NCBI GenBank assembly: GCA_020161265.1
Contig: JAIUOC010000007.1
Coordinates: forward strand, 124,001-188,000
Direction: 5' to 3'
Source: Chloroflexota bacterium
GTDB taxonomy: Bacteria > Chloroflexota > Chloroflexia > Chloroflexales > Herpetosiphonaceae
Length of the DNA: 64,000 nt
Under the pieces are notes generated by a model, which was not told the DNA's origin, ran no database searches, and was given only the letters and a program-made list of their open reading frames with translations. The translations under genes and the position numbers were made by a program. How positions within the stretch are numbered: the first letter of the stretch is position 1; each line of letters begins with the position of its first letter. Below, piece by piece: positions 27,680 to 36,158 of this stretch.

Positions 27680-28513
27680 CTAGTGCACAAGCGCAGGCTG
27701 CTCAAGCGGCGCAAACTTAAATTTAGGGCTTTGGCTTAGGAAGCGGCAAGGATTGTTATAGACCACCTCGTGAATCCATTGGTTGGAATGACCACGACGG
27801 CGCATTTCAAACATACAATTGGGGATGGCCAGCGGCTGACTTGGACCCCAATCGCAGGCCGAAGCCACACACAAACGCTCAGTGCCATAGATTTCGAGCA
27901 TATCAATCGCGCGGCCTGGCGAAACTTTGGTCATCGGATAGAGCGTCAAGCCCGCCCAAAACCCATGCTCAAGCACCATACGAATCGTATGTTCCTCAAC
28001 ATGGTCAACCATCACACGACTGGGATCGATTCGGCTGTTGCTAGCCAAGGTTTCGACAATCGCCTTAGTGCCTTTATATTTATCTTCAAGGTGCGGGGTG
28101 TGGATGTGGATTAATTGGTTGTGTTCAAGCGCTAATTCTACATGATCAATAAAGGTGGCAAGTTCATTGCGGGTCACGCGGTTGAGGCCAATTTCGCCAA
28201 TGCCTAGCACGCTTGGTCGATCTAAAAATTGCGGAATAATTGCCAAAACTTCGCGAGCCAACCCACGATCTTCGCCTTCTTTGGGGTTTAAACAGAGCCA
28301 TGTGTAATGCTGAATGTCATATTTAGCGGCGCGTTGAGGCTCAAACTCAGTCAAATGTTTAAAATAATCAGCAAAAGCGCTAGCAGAAACCCGATCATAA
28401 CCTGCCCAAAATGCTGGCTCAGTCACCGCAACACAGCCAGTCAAGGCCATGGCATGATAATCGTCGGTGGTGCGCGAAACCATATGCGCATGCAAATCGA
28501 TGTAATTGATCAT
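27680..28513 (-). CDS. eboB: EboB-like TatD-family metal-dependent hydrolase
   Basis: 277 residues; ATG 28513 overlaps the stop of the small upstream gene by 4 bases (ATGA). The TatD/amidohydrolase metal site looks complete: HAH in [10 protein letters not shown], Glu in LGIGEIGLN, His in LIHIHTPH, His in MVDHVEEH and Asp in ASACDWGPS. Length is typical of TatD (about 260). Unlike EboF, this member is expected to be an active hydrolase. Member of the ebo cluster between the small unknown protein and eboE. Confidence 0.9.
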   Translation of the reverse strand: MINYIDLHAHMVSRTTDDYHAMALTGCVAVTEPAFWAGYDRVSASAFADYFKHLTEFEPQRAAKYDIQHYTWLCLNPKEGEDRGLAREVLAIIPQFLDRPSVLGIGEIGLNRVTRNELATFIDHVELALEHNQLIHIHTPHLEDKYKGTKAIVETLASNSRIDPSRVMVDHVEEHTIRMVLEHGFWAGLTLYPMTKVSPGRAIDMLEIYGTERLCVASACDWGPSQPLAIPNCMFEMRRRGHSNQWIHEVVYNNPCRFLSQSPKFKFAPLEQPALVH

Positions 28514-28812
28514 TGCTCGCTCTCCTTGGCAGCACCATAGGCACTTTGGCCGTCGCGTTCGACGCGTAATTCGCTGCTCATATCGCTCAACAACATTTGA
28601 ATCCGTTCAACTCGGCCAAATTCGTGGCTATTCAAGGCCTTGAGCGCTTCACGAAAGGCTTTGATTCGAAAATCATCATTGGCGTTATGCTCAACTGAAC
28701 GATCAAAGCGATCCAAAAAGGCCGCGATATCTAAAATTTTGGTGCGATGCTCAATAAATTCCAGTTCAATCAACTCACGCTGAGTGCGTGGGCAAGAGCC
28801 TTCAATCTGCAT
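28510..28812 (-). CDS. Small uncharacterised protein in the ebo cluster
   Basis: 100 residues from ATG 28812, 12 bases after the eboD stop and overlapping eboB by 4 bases, so it is almost surely translated. Predicted all-helical and charged, with core [20 protein letters not shown] and [14 protein letters not shown]; no TM helix or signal peptide. Its position is where an EboA could be expected, but EboA proteins are, as I recall, about twice as long or more, and I see no clear EboA motif. It may be a separate ebo-associated family or a shortened EboA. Confidence 0.75.
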   Translation of the reverse strand: MQIEGSCPRTQRELIELEFIEHRTKILDIAAFLDRFDRSVEHNANDDFRIKAFREALKALNSHEFGRVERIQMLLSDMSSELRVERDGQSAYGAAKESEQ

Positions 28813-28824
28813 AAAATCCTCGCT

Positions 28825-29976
28825 TTAAGCCCGTTCGGCTAAATATCGAATCGTTTGTTGCATCATCGGTAGATCAATCGTGTGAACATCATAAGGTTGG
28901 CCGATGCCGCGAATTAAGGTGATGGTTAATTGGCCACCAAGGTGCTCGCGAAATTCGGCCAAGCCGCTCAGCAAACTTTGGGGATGTTCGGGCTGTTCAA
29001 GCTGGCTGTTCAGGGCTGGATGATACAACTCGAAGCCAACCGCAGTTAAACAATTTAAGACCCTTTGCCAATCGGCCTCAGCTAAATCACCTTTTAAGTA
29101 GCTGTAGGTGCAATCCAAGGCGATGCCAATTGCTACTGCCTCGCCATGGCGCAAGCTATAAGCGCTGAGGTGTTCAAGTTTATGCGCCGCCCAATGGCCA
29201 AAATCCAAGGGCCGCGCCGAACCACGCTCAAACGGGTCGCCACCAGCAATATGGGCCAGATGCAACTCAGCACAGCGAAAAACCTGATCTTCCATTACCG
29301 CTAAATCACGCTGACACAGGGCCGCAGCAGTCCGCTCAATCGTGGCAAAAAAGGCAGAATCTTTGAGCAAAGCCACCTTAATTGCCTCGGCGATGCCACT
29401 ACGCCAATCGCGCTCGCTCAGCGTCGTGAGAAAATGGCTATCGTTGAGTACAGCATAAGGCGGGGCAAATGTGCCCAAGAAATTCTTTTTGCCAAAGGCA
29501 TTGATGCTATTTTTAACCCCAACTGCTGCATCGTTTTGGGCCAAAACTGTGGTTGGCACGCGAATTAAGCGAACCCCACGATGCGCCGTCGCCGCTGCAT
29601 AGCCAACCATATCGATCAACGCACCGCCACCAATTGCCATCAGATACGAATGGCGATCGATCGCATAGCGATTAATTCCATCATAAACTGCTTGTAATGG
29701 CTCCGTGGTACGCTTAATCGTTTCGCCACCAGCCAAAATTAGGCTTGGCTCAACCAATCTAAAGGCTTGGCTGGCGTAGGCATAGGCTGCAATTTCAGTT
29801 AATAGATTCGGGTGATGCTCAGCCACCGCCTGATCAAGCACAACCCAAAGCTTCGGTAGACTAACGCTTGGCGCAAATAATTCATGGAGAATTGGGTTAT
29901 CCAAGCCAAATAATCGGTGCGTACAATGCACCGGATAGGAATAGCGTACTTCAAACGCTTGCTGGATCGAACGCAT
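28825..29976 (-). CDS. eboD: EboD-like 3-dehydroquinate-synthase-family sugar phosphate cyclase
   Basis: 383 residues from ATG 29976, with a GAG-rich site 6 bases upstream; ATG 29982 and TTG 30012 are in-frame alternatives. NAD-binding GGG loop MAIGGGALIDMVGYAAA, then RVPTTVLAQNDAAVGVKNSIN and the zinc ligands: Glu in SGIAEAIKVALLKD, His in DFGHWAAHKLE and His in LRHGEAVAIG. The phrase GKKNFLGTFAPP recalls the sedoheptulose-7-phosphate cyclases (EEVS-like) as much as true dehydroquinate synthases. First gene of the ebo cluster, 88 bases downstream of yggS. Confidence 0.88.
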   Translation of the reverse strand: MRSIQQAFEVRYSYPVHCTHRLFGLDNPILHELFAPSVSLPKLWVVLDQAVAEHHPNLLTEIAAYAYASQAFRLVEPSLILAGGETIKRTTEPLQAVYDGINRYAIDRHSYLMAIGGGALIDMVGYAAATAHRGVRLIRVPTTVLAQNDAAVGVKNSINAFGKKNFLGTFAPPYAVLNDSHFLTTLSERDWRSGIAEAIKVALLKDSAFFATIERTAAALCQRDLAVMEDQVFRCAELHLAHIAGGDPFERGSARPLDFGHWAAHKLEHLSAYSLRHGEAVAIGIALDCTYSYLKGDLAEADWQRVLNCLTAVGFELYHPALNSQLEQPEHPQSLLSGLAEFREHLGGQLTITLIRGIGQPYDVHTIDLPMMQQTIRYLAERA

Positions 29977-30064
29977 AACCATCTCGACAACTAGGAGCAA
30001 TCGCTCAAACAATCAATCGTATTACAATATCCTAATTTTAGCATAGCTCGTAGTAAGGCGTTAT

Positions 30065-30811
30065 TTAGCGAGCACCAAAGAGCGCCGTGCCCACCCGCAC
30101 AATCGTTGAGCCTTCTTCGATGGCAACCTCAAAATCGCCGCTCATGCCCATCGAAAGCTCTGGCAACGGGCGATCAAGCCGCTGCTCAAGTTGGTCGCGC
30201 ACCTCGCGCAAAGCTCGAAAGCATGGCCGCACCACACCCTCGACATCATCAGAATAGGGCGCAATCGTCATCAAGCCGCGTAAATCGATCAATGGCAATT
30301 GAACAATTGCTCGAACTTCGGCCACAAAATTGAGCCATGCAGGGTTATGCACTCCCCCAGCTAGCTCAAACCCATCTTTGGAGCGTTCGCCCGAAACATT
30401 GACTTGCAGCAAAATTGGTAAGGGTTGCGGAATCACGCTGGCTTCTTCATCAACAATTCGGTTGAGAATTTCGGCCAGTTTGACACTATCGATCGAGTGA
30501 ATTAATGAAAAAAGCTTGGCAGCGCGGCGAGCCTTATTGCGTTGTAAATGACCAATTAAATGCCAACGGGTTTGGGCCAATGCATCGGGCGTTTGCAGGG
30601 CAATTTTTTCTTCGGCTTCTTGCACCCGATTTTCACCAAGATCGTGAATGCCCGCCGCCAAGACCGCATTGATTCGCAGCATGGGATGGGTTTTGGTGAC
30701 CGCAATCAAGCGCACGCTAGCTGGATCACGTTGGCTACGCTGGGCGGCTTGGCTGATTCGCTGCTGAATCTGGGCGACTTGTTCCAATAATCGGGCATGA
30801 TCAAACGGCAT
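30065..30811 (-). CDS. yggS: YggS-family pyridoxal-phosphate homeostasis protein
   Basis: 248 residues from ATG 30811, with GAGG 8 bases upstream, overlapping pgeF by 11 bases. Alanine-racemase-like N-terminal TIM-barrel fold: LIAVTKTHP holds the PLP-lysine (VTK), ENRVQEAEEK, WHLIGHLQRNKAR, and GLMTIAPYSDD with the usual SMGMSGDFEVAIEEGSTIVRVG near the end. It binds PLP but has no known catalysis and buffers free PLP. The pgeF-yggS pair corresponds to ylmD-ylmE next to division genes in many Gram-positives. Confidence 0.95.
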   Translation of the reverse strand: MPFDHARLLEQVAQIQQRISQAAQRSQRDPASVRLIAVTKTHPMLRINAVLAAGIHDLGENRVQEAEEKIALQTPDALAQTRWHLIGHLQRNKARRAAKLFSLIHSIDSVKLAEILNRIVDEEASVIPQPLPILLQVNVSGERSKDGFELAGGVHNPAWLNFVAEVRAIVQLPLIDLRGLMTIAPYSDDVEGVVRPCFRALREVRDQLEQRLDRPLPELSMGMSGDFEVAIEEGSTIVRVGTALFGAR

Positions 30812-31607
30812 GGTGTACCTCGCGTAGACCAATCACAGCGGCGAATCGACCAGTGGCTCCTCGTTCATGGCGATGCGAGAAGAAGCGATCATGATGACAA
30901 GCAGTACACATATTCATCCGAATAAGGTTAGCTGATTGAATGCCTGCTTGCTCTAACCAATGCGCATTAGCCGCCCATAAATCAAAATGCGGTCGCTGCT
31001 TACCAAGCTGGCGCAACAAGACCTGCGACGAATGCGCGGCAAAAGCCTGCTCCACCGCACCGATCACAGGCTGATCAACTTCATAGCAGCATGGGCCGAT
31101 CGCTGGGCCAATCGCTGCCAAAATATTGGCTGGCTCGGAGCCAAACTGGGCTTGCATGGTGGTGATCATCGCCTGCACAATGTTATTAACTGTGCCTTGC
31201 CAACCAGCATGAGCGACCCCAACCGCTTGAGCAACCGGGTCAAAAAATAGCAATGGGGTGCAATCGGCAAAATTAGCCCAGAGCACTAGCCCTGGTTGAT
31301 TGGTCACAAGGCCATCAGCAGGCGGCAGAGTTGTTTCACGATCGATCGCACCCCGCCCACGCTGCAACTCGCCAACGACGGCGACAGTTGTGCCATGAAC
31401 TTGGCCTGCTAAAATGGCATCATCCAAACGAAAGCCCACTCGGTCGGCAAAGCGCCGACGATTCGCCAAAACTGCGGCAGGGTCATCGGGCCGCGAAAAA
31501 CCAAGGTTGAGGGTCGCATGCGGTGGGATGCTCACCCCACCTTGGCGGGTTGAAATACCATGGATCAACTCAGGATAACGCAATAAGCGTTGAATTTGCT
31601 CAATCAT
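30801..31607 (-). CDS. pgeF: Peptidoglycan editing factor PgeF / multicopper laccase-domain protein (YfiH/YlmD)
   Basis: 268 residues from ATG 31607, preceded by a G-rich site; ATG 31619 has none. The metal-site motifs of the DUF152/YfiH family are intact: GQVHGTTVAVV, ADCTPLLFFD, HAGWQGTVNNI and IGPAIGPCCYEV, with HFDLWAANAHWLEQAG and CTACHHDRFFSHRHERGATGR at the end. Family members act as purine nucleoside phosphorylases/adenosine deaminases and, in E. coli, remove mis-incorporated L-Ser from muropeptide precursors. It is translationally coupled to yggS. Confidence 0.94.
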   Translation of the reverse strand: MIEQIQRLLRYPELIHGISTRQGGVSIPPHATLNLGFSRPDDPAAVLANRRRFADRVGFRLDDAILAGQVHGTTVAVVGELQRGRGAIDRETTLPPADGLVTNQPGLVLWANFADCTPLLFFDPVAQAVGVAHAGWQGTVNNIVQAMITTMQAQFGSEPANILAAIGPAIGPCCYEVDQPVIGAVEQAFAAHSSQVLLRQLGKQRPHFDLWAANAHWLEQAGIQSANLIRMNMCTACHHDRFFSHRHERGATGRFAAVIGLREVHHAV

Positions 31608-31711
31608 GCCAACCCCCATGGATTGCTAGGATGCGCTTGCATTTAAATAGCAACACTGCAAAAAGCGTACTAGCGCCAATCATAACACCAGATAGGCTAG
31701 AATTGCGCCAC

Positions 31712-31749
31712 AAAAAAACACCTGTTATGGCGAAAAACCATAACAGGTG
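31712..31749 (-). terminator. Intrinsic terminator of the phasin-like genes
   Basis: Arms CACCTGTTATGG (31719-31730) and CCATAACAGGTG (31738-31749) with a CGAAAAA loop. On the minus strand the stem is followed by seven T residues (complement of 31712-31718). Confidence 0.88.
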
Positions 31750-31782
31750 GATTGCACGTTGCTAAGCAGCAATGCCTAGGGG

Positions 31783-32178
31783 TTAGGCGTTGCGGCTTTT
31801 CTTCAATTCTTCGACGCGAGCTGAAAGTTGGGCAATTTTGTCGCTCAACTCGTCGATATCGCGCTTTGAGGGAATATTCATGCGGTTGAGCACTTGTTCG
31901 AGCCGAGTTTCAACCCGTGATTCGGCTTCATCGGCCACGTGTTCAACTTCACGTTTGCGGCGTGAAAGCACATCATTCAACAAGGTTTTGGCTTCGCGTT
32001 CGGCAACTTCACCACGATCAACCAAGCGACCAACAAATTGTTCCATTTCGTCGCGGGTCATGGCAACAGCGCCAACAGCGGCCAACATGAGCTTGCGCAC
32101 ACCATCGACAAATGGTACAGCGCGATCGCTCGCTTCATCCTTGATTTCATTCAAGCTTACTTCGATTTCATCAGCCAT
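31783..32178 (-). CDS. Phasin-like coiled-coil protein
   Basis: 131 residues from ATG 32178. Layout typical of polyhydroxyalkanoate-granule-associated phasin-like proteins: a weakly hydrophobic helix (VRKLMLAAVGAVAMTRDEMEQFVGRLVDRGEVAEREAK in part, residues 28-65) followed by long coiled coil and the conserved NIPSKRDIDELSDKIAQLSARVEEL end. Shares this NIPS(K/R) plus heptad tail with the next protein upstream, so the two are diverged paralogues. Possible role: coating storage granules or a membrane scaffold; no PHA synthase is in the window. Confidence 0.8.
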   Translation of the reverse strand: MADEIEVSLNEIKDEASDRAVPFVDGVRKLMLAAVGAVAMTRDEMEQFVGRLVDRGEVAEREAKTLLNDVLSRRKREVEHVADEAESRVETRLEQVLNRMNIPSKRDIDELSDKIAQLSARVEELKKSRNA

Positions 32179-32241
32179 TACAGATACTCCTTTGGATTGA
32201 CCTATCGCTCACCAGTGGTTCCAGTATAGCACCGCGCCAAA

Positions 32242-32979
32242 TTAGCCGCGAAGCGCTTCGAGTCGGCGTTCAACTTCGCGTTGGACAGTCACACGTTTGG
32301 CGTGGCTGGCCTCGAACAATTTGACGTGATGCAATTCGGCGATGCCCAAGCCTTCGAGCTTGGCAATGGCTTCTTCAGCGCGTAAGGCTTCGTAGCCAGC
32401 AAATGGTTCGCGAATTTCACCATCAACCGTCAGATGTTTGGCAATTGCTTGTTCGATTTCGCGTTGAACGGTCACTCGTTTGGCATGGTTGCTTTCGTAG
32501 GCTTCCAAAGCAAACAGTTCATCGAGGCTCAAAGTTGGCATCAAAACAATAATTTCTTCAGCGGTCAGGCTATCGTAGTTGGCAACTGGCGCAATGCTGC
32601 CATCGCTGCCAAGCTCGCGCAATTGAGCGTTAAGTTGAGCAATGCGGGCATCGAGCACGCGCAAGGTCTTGCGTGAAGGAATATTCAAGCCTTCCAAGAC
32701 ATCACTAACCCCGCGTTCAACCGTTTGGCTAGCATCTTGCACATCTTCATTCAAGCTTTTTTGTTCGCGGCGCAAACGTTCGTTCAAATCTTTCAAATCG
32801 CCACGAACCCCGGCGGCAACTTTTTCACCACGCTTGATTAATTTTTTGAAGGTTTTTTCACCACTATCAATGGCCAAGCCAGCAACCCCTAAGCCTGCCA
32901 GCCATGAGCGGCGAGCCACTTTTTGGGCACTTTTAACTTGCTTTTCAGTCGTATCAGCAATTTGGCGAATGATCGTCAT
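32242..32979 (-). CDS. Phasin-like protein with two C-terminal YE-HAKRVTVQRE repeats
   Basis: 245 residues from ATG 32979, AAGGAG upstream. Residues 1-145 are phasin-like (SWLAGLGVAGLAIDSGEKTFKKLIKRGE, then GLNIPSRKTLRVLDARIAQLNAQLREL). Residues about 146-245 hold two copies of a 48-50 residue unit: Y(D/E)xLxAEE, a mid Leu-rich helix, and (Y/F)E(S/A)xHAKRVTVQRE(I/V)E. I recall similar short C-terminal units (DUF8129-like) on actinobacterial and Chloroflexota phasin/lipid-droplet proteins; this recall is not verified. Partner of the 131-residue paralogue 63 bases downstream. Confidence 0.8.
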   Translation of the reverse strand: MTIIRQIADTTEKQVKSAQKVARRSWLAGLGVAGLAIDSGEKTFKKLIKRGEKVAAGVRGDLKDLNERLRREQKSLNEDVQDASQTVERGVSDVLEGLNIPSRKTLRVLDARIAQLNAQLRELGSDGSIAPVANYDSLTAEEIIVLMPTLSLDELFALEAYESNHAKRVTVQREIEQAIAKHLTVDGEIREPFAGYEALRAEEAIAKLEGLGIAELHHVKLFEASHAKRVTVQREVERRLEALRG

Positions 32980-33049
32980 AGATCGCTCCTTTTGGATGAT
33001 CCAACCACCAGTTGGCAGTTGTCTATAGCACAGGTTGTTGTTTCGATGT

Positions 33050-33092
33050 CATGACGCGTTGCGTTATTGAGAATATAACACACCGCGTCATG
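33050..33092. promoter_or_regulatory. 43-base dyad upstream of the phasin-like genes
   Basis: 18-base arms (33050-33067 and 33075-33092) match at 16 of 18 positions, with outer 9 bases CATGACGCG/CGCGTCATG perfect and a 7-base centre TGAGAAT. It lies 71 bases upstream of the phasin-like start. A possible promoter on the minus strand (ATGACA at 33052-33047, 19 bases, TATAGA at 33027-33022) abuts it. It could be an operator or, less likely without a U tract, the terminator of the upstream aminotransferase gene. Confidence 0.5.
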
Positions 33093-33148
33093 CATGTCAA
33101 GAGCTATGTAGATTGATCTTGCGCCAGAGCAATGCTGATTGATCTGTG

Positions 33149-34408
33149 CTAGATTGACTCAAGCACAGCGACCATGCGATCGATCTCAGTACGTGTGTTG
33201 TAATGGGCCAAACCAACCCGCACCATACCACCTTGATCAAGCAAGCCTAAGCGTTCGACTGCTCGCAGCGCATAATAATGACCATCCCAAACACAAATGC
33301 CTTCATTACCCAGGGTTTTGGCAATTGCTTGGGGCGTAACACCCTCCTTACGAAATGCCACAGTTGGCACGCGCAAACGGCCGCGCTCAGGCTCCAAAAT
33401 GCCATACAATTGCACACCTTTGAGCGTTTGCAAGGCTTGAATCAAGTATTGACCAAGGCTCTGCTCGGCTTCGGCAATCGCATGCATCGCAGCCAACAAG
33501 ACAGCCCGTTGACCAAATATCTCGCCAAGTTGTTGATCGTAGCGTTCCATATAGCCCACGCCTAAGCCACCGAGATATTCCAAGGCTCCGTTGATGCCTG
33601 CTTGGCCCTCAAAATTTTGCGTGCCAGTTTCCCAGCGGCTGGGCAAGGTTTCGGGGGCAGGTCGCACTTTATAGGCAACTAAGCGCTCAAGATGTTCACG
33701 TTTGGCCCAGAGCACCCCAACATGTGGCCCAAAAAATTTATAGGCCGAACATGCCACAAAATCAGCATCAAGCGCTTTGACATCGCATGGAATGTGGGGC
33801 ACGCTCTGGACTGCATCAACAAAACACAAAGCTCCCACGGCATGAGCTTGTTTGACAATCGTTTGAACATCATTAATTGTGCCAAAGGCATTTGAGGCCC
33901 AACCAACCGCAACGAATTTAGTGCGCGGCGAAAGATAGCGCTCAAAATCACTCATCAACAGGGTACAGTCAACAGGATTAATATCCACAAAGTGCACGAT
34001 AACCCCACGCTCCTCGGCGGCCAAGAGCCATGGCGTAACGTTGGCATCGTGGTCAAGCGTGGTCAGAATAATTTCATCGCCAGCTTGCCATTCGCGGGCT
34101 AGCGAACGGCTGAGTGCAAATGTCAATGAAGTCATGTTGGCTCCCAGCACAATTTCATCTGGCTCGCCGCCAAGCAAGGCCGCCAAACCTGCATGACATT
34201 CATCAATTACGGCATCGGTGCGTTGACTAGTAATAAACGCACCATGGGTATTGGCAACCGAACGCCGCAAATAATCGGTCATCTGACCAATCACCTGTTG
34301 TGGCACTTGGGTTCCGCCAGGATTATCAAAAAAAACTAAGGGTTTCCCCGCGTGAGTCTGGGTTAACGCTGGAAAGTGACTACGAAATGGCGCTAAATCG
34401 ACCGTCAT
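33149..34408 (-). CDS. Cysteine-desulfurase-like class V aminotransferase
   Basis: 419 residues from ATG 34408. PLP-binding elements: His120 in TLDHDANV, Asp199 in CFVDAVQSVPH, Lys224 in CSAYKFFGPHVG. This is the SufS-like subfamily annotated as cysteine desulfurase-like protein. The catalytic Cys loop of true SufS (RxGHHC) reads VWDGHYYALR here, so cysteine desulfuration is doubtful and another PLP lyase or isomerase reaction is possible. Monocistronic by context; a dyad lies downstream. Confidence 0.88.
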   Translation of the reverse strand: MTVDLAPFRSHFPALTQTHAGKPLVFFDNPGGTQVPQQVIGQMTDYLRRSVANTHGAFITSQRTDAVIDECHAGLAALLGGEPDEIVLGANMTSLTFALSRSLAREWQAGDEIILTTLDHDANVTPWLLAAEERGVIVHFVDINPVDCTLLMSDFERYLSPRTKFVAVGWASNAFGTINDVQTIVKQAHAVGALCFVDAVQSVPHIPCDVKALDADFVACSAYKFFGPHVGVLWAKREHLERLVAYKVRPAPETLPSRWETGTQNFEGQAGINGALEYLGGLGVGYMERYDQQLGEIFGQRAVLLAAMHAIAEAEQSLGQYLIQALQTLKGVQLYGILEPERGRLRVPTVAFRKEGVTPQAIAKTLGNEGICVWDGHYYALRAVERLGLLDQGGMVRVGLAHYNTRTEIDRMVAVLESI

Positions 34409-34571
34409 GGTAACTCCTTGGCAACTATGCTAGGTCGCATGCAAGCGGGCTAGCCAACAAAACAAGCTTTATCATACAAGATCTGGCTAAGCCCGATTTT
34501 TAAGCAATTAAAAGAAGATCGCAAAAGCGGGTTAATCCCACAACCCAAGCACTAAACCGCTGGATCGAGAC

Positions 34572-34600
34572 TTGCCAAAAGCCCTAACTATCGGTATACT
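34572..34600 (+). promoter_or_regulatory. Sigma-70-type promoter of the secreted YFPETGH-repeat protein
   Basis: TTGCCA (34572-34577) and TATACT (34595-34600) with a 17-base spacer; the start codon with AAGGAGGAG follows at 34643. Confidence 0.6.
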
Positions 34601-34642
34601 CAGATTTGAGTTCTCATTTTAGATTAATCCTAAGGAGGAGGT

Positions 34643-36022
34643 ATGCTCCCACGTTCGACCGTGCGGCGCAGCATGGCGTTAATCATTGTAATGATACTTT
34701 TAACGCTCATTGCTGTCCGACCTCAAGCTTCTAATGCTGCCGATCCACCAACCTACTATCCTGAAACCGGTCACTACCTTGGCGGTGGTTTCCGCGACTA
34801 CTGGAAGGCTAATGGCAGCTTACAAATTTTTGGCTACCCAATTACTGAAGAATATCGCAACGCACAGGGCAAAACCATCCAATGGTTTGAACGTGCTCGC
34901 TTTGAGTTAGCCAGCGATGGCTCGATTGAGCTAGGCCTTTTGGGGCGCGAAGCAACCGTTAATCGGGTGTTTCCGCAAATTCCACCCCAAGCCAACGATG
35001 CCAACCATCGCTACTTTCCCGAAACCAGCCACATGATTATGTGGGGTTTCAAAACCATTTGGGAAACCAAAGGTGGTTTAGGCGTATTTGGCTACCCAAT
35101 TAGCGAAGAGATGGATGAAATCCTCGCTTCGGATAATAAATGGCACACTGTTCAATATTTTGAGCGTGCTCGCTTCGAATTTTGGCCCGATTACCCAGCT
35201 GGACAACGGGTTGTAGTCAGCGATTTAGGTCGGCGCTTAGCCCCTCGCGAGTTGACAGCACCATTGCCACCAGGTAGCCCTCCAGGCAGTACCCCTCCAG
35301 GTGCACCTGGCCTACCACCAAACAAAGATGCAATTGTTACCCCAGGCTCCGGCCCAGAAGGCACAACTTTTAGTTTCAATGGTTTTGGCTTTGTTGCCGG
35401 TGAAGAAGTGGTTTTGTGGTTGACCTCACCTGATGGGACGGTCTATCCAGCCAACTCCACAACCTACGCTGATGGTGATGGTTCCTTAACCTCATCGGAT
35501 ATTTACGTCACGATCAACCAAGGGGTTGGGGTTTGGGCAATTACTGCCCAAGGTCGGCTCAGTGGCCATGCCAGCATTGGCTATTTTGAAGTTACTCGAG
35601 CACCTGAACAGCCACTCCCCGCCGACTATAATGCACGGGTTGACCCTCGTGAAGGTCGGCAGGATACGATTTACAACTTCTACGCAGGCGGGTTCGTTCC
35701 AGGCGAAGTAGTTGCGGTTGGTGTACTCAACGAATATGACGAACTCGTAACCGAAGTTATTGGCGTTTATGCTGATGGCAATGGATCAATTGATTATGCC
35801 AATATTCGTTTTATGCCAAATAATTCCTTCGATCCCGGCATCTATCGAATCTATTCAGCCAGCGAAAGTGGGCGTGAGGCATATGGCTACTTGCGTATGC
35901 GCAGCAATAGCGTGACCAGTGTATCAACCTTAAGCATGCGTCAAGCACGCACCACCAGCGGTTCCTTGAATCGTGGCGATGGGCTAGCCAGCGAAGGCAA
36001 TATCGATTTCTTCCAGAAATAG
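34643..36022 (+). CDS. Secreted protein with two YFPETGH/FGYPISEE repeats and two Ig-like domains
   Basis: 459 residues from ATG 34643 with a strong AAGGAGGAG site. Signal peptide about residues 1-32. Two tandem units of about 75 residues follow: YYPETGHYLGGGFRDYWKAN then FGYPITEEY, and YFPETSHMIMWGFKTIWETK then FGYPISEEM, each ending FERARFE and GxLGR/DLGRR. A Pro/Gly linker (about 212-232) leads to two similar Ig-like domains (PGSGPEGTTFSFNGFGFVAGEEV and DPREGRQDTIYNFYAGGFVPGEV). The repeat family is widespread in Chloroflexota envelopes and related to LGFP-type repeats; a cell-surface role is likely. It ends at an intrinsic terminator. Confidence 0.85.
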   Translation: MLPRSTVRRSMALIIVMILLTLIAVRPQASNAADPPTYYPETGHYLGGGFRDYWKANGSLQIFGYPITEEYRNAQGKTIQWFERARFELASDGSIELGLLGREATVNRVFPQIPPQANDANHRYFPETSHMIMWGFKTIWETKGGLGVFGYPISEEMDEILASDNKWHTVQYFERARFEFWPDYPAGQRVVVSDLGRRLAPRELTAPLPPGSPPGSTPPGAPGLPPNKDAIVTPGSGPEGTTFSFNGFGFVAGEEVVLWLTSPDGTVYPANSTTYADGDGSLTSSDIYVTINQGVGVWAITAQGRLSGHASIGYFEVTRAPEQPLPADYNARVDPREGRQDTIYNFYAGGFVPGEVVAVGVLNEYDELVTEVIGVYADGNGSIDYANIRFMPNNSFDPGIYRIYSASESGREAYGYLRMRSNSVTSVSTLSMRQARTTSGSLNRGDGLASEGNIDFFQK

Positions 36023-36043
36023 TTAACAAACCAAGCTTGATTA

Positions 36044-36074
36044 AAAGGGATGCGCAATCGCGTATCCCTTTTTT
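36044..36074 (+). terminator. Intrinsic terminator
   Basis: AAAGGGATGCG (36044-36054) pairs with CGTATCCCTTT (from 36061) and runs into TTTTTT. Confidence 0.85.
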
Positions 36075-36158
36075 GTCGCTTCAGCCCGCAGGATGCTATA
36101 ATGCTGCTACGGTTCGACCGTACAAATGCAGGGGCTTTTGAATCGAAAGGATCAATCA

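Noticed and set aside
28825-29976. Aromatic amino acid (aroB) dehydroquinate synthase
   Set aside because: The zinc and NAD residues fit the superfamily, but no aro genes are adjacent and the neighbours are all ebo genes, so EboD is the better call.
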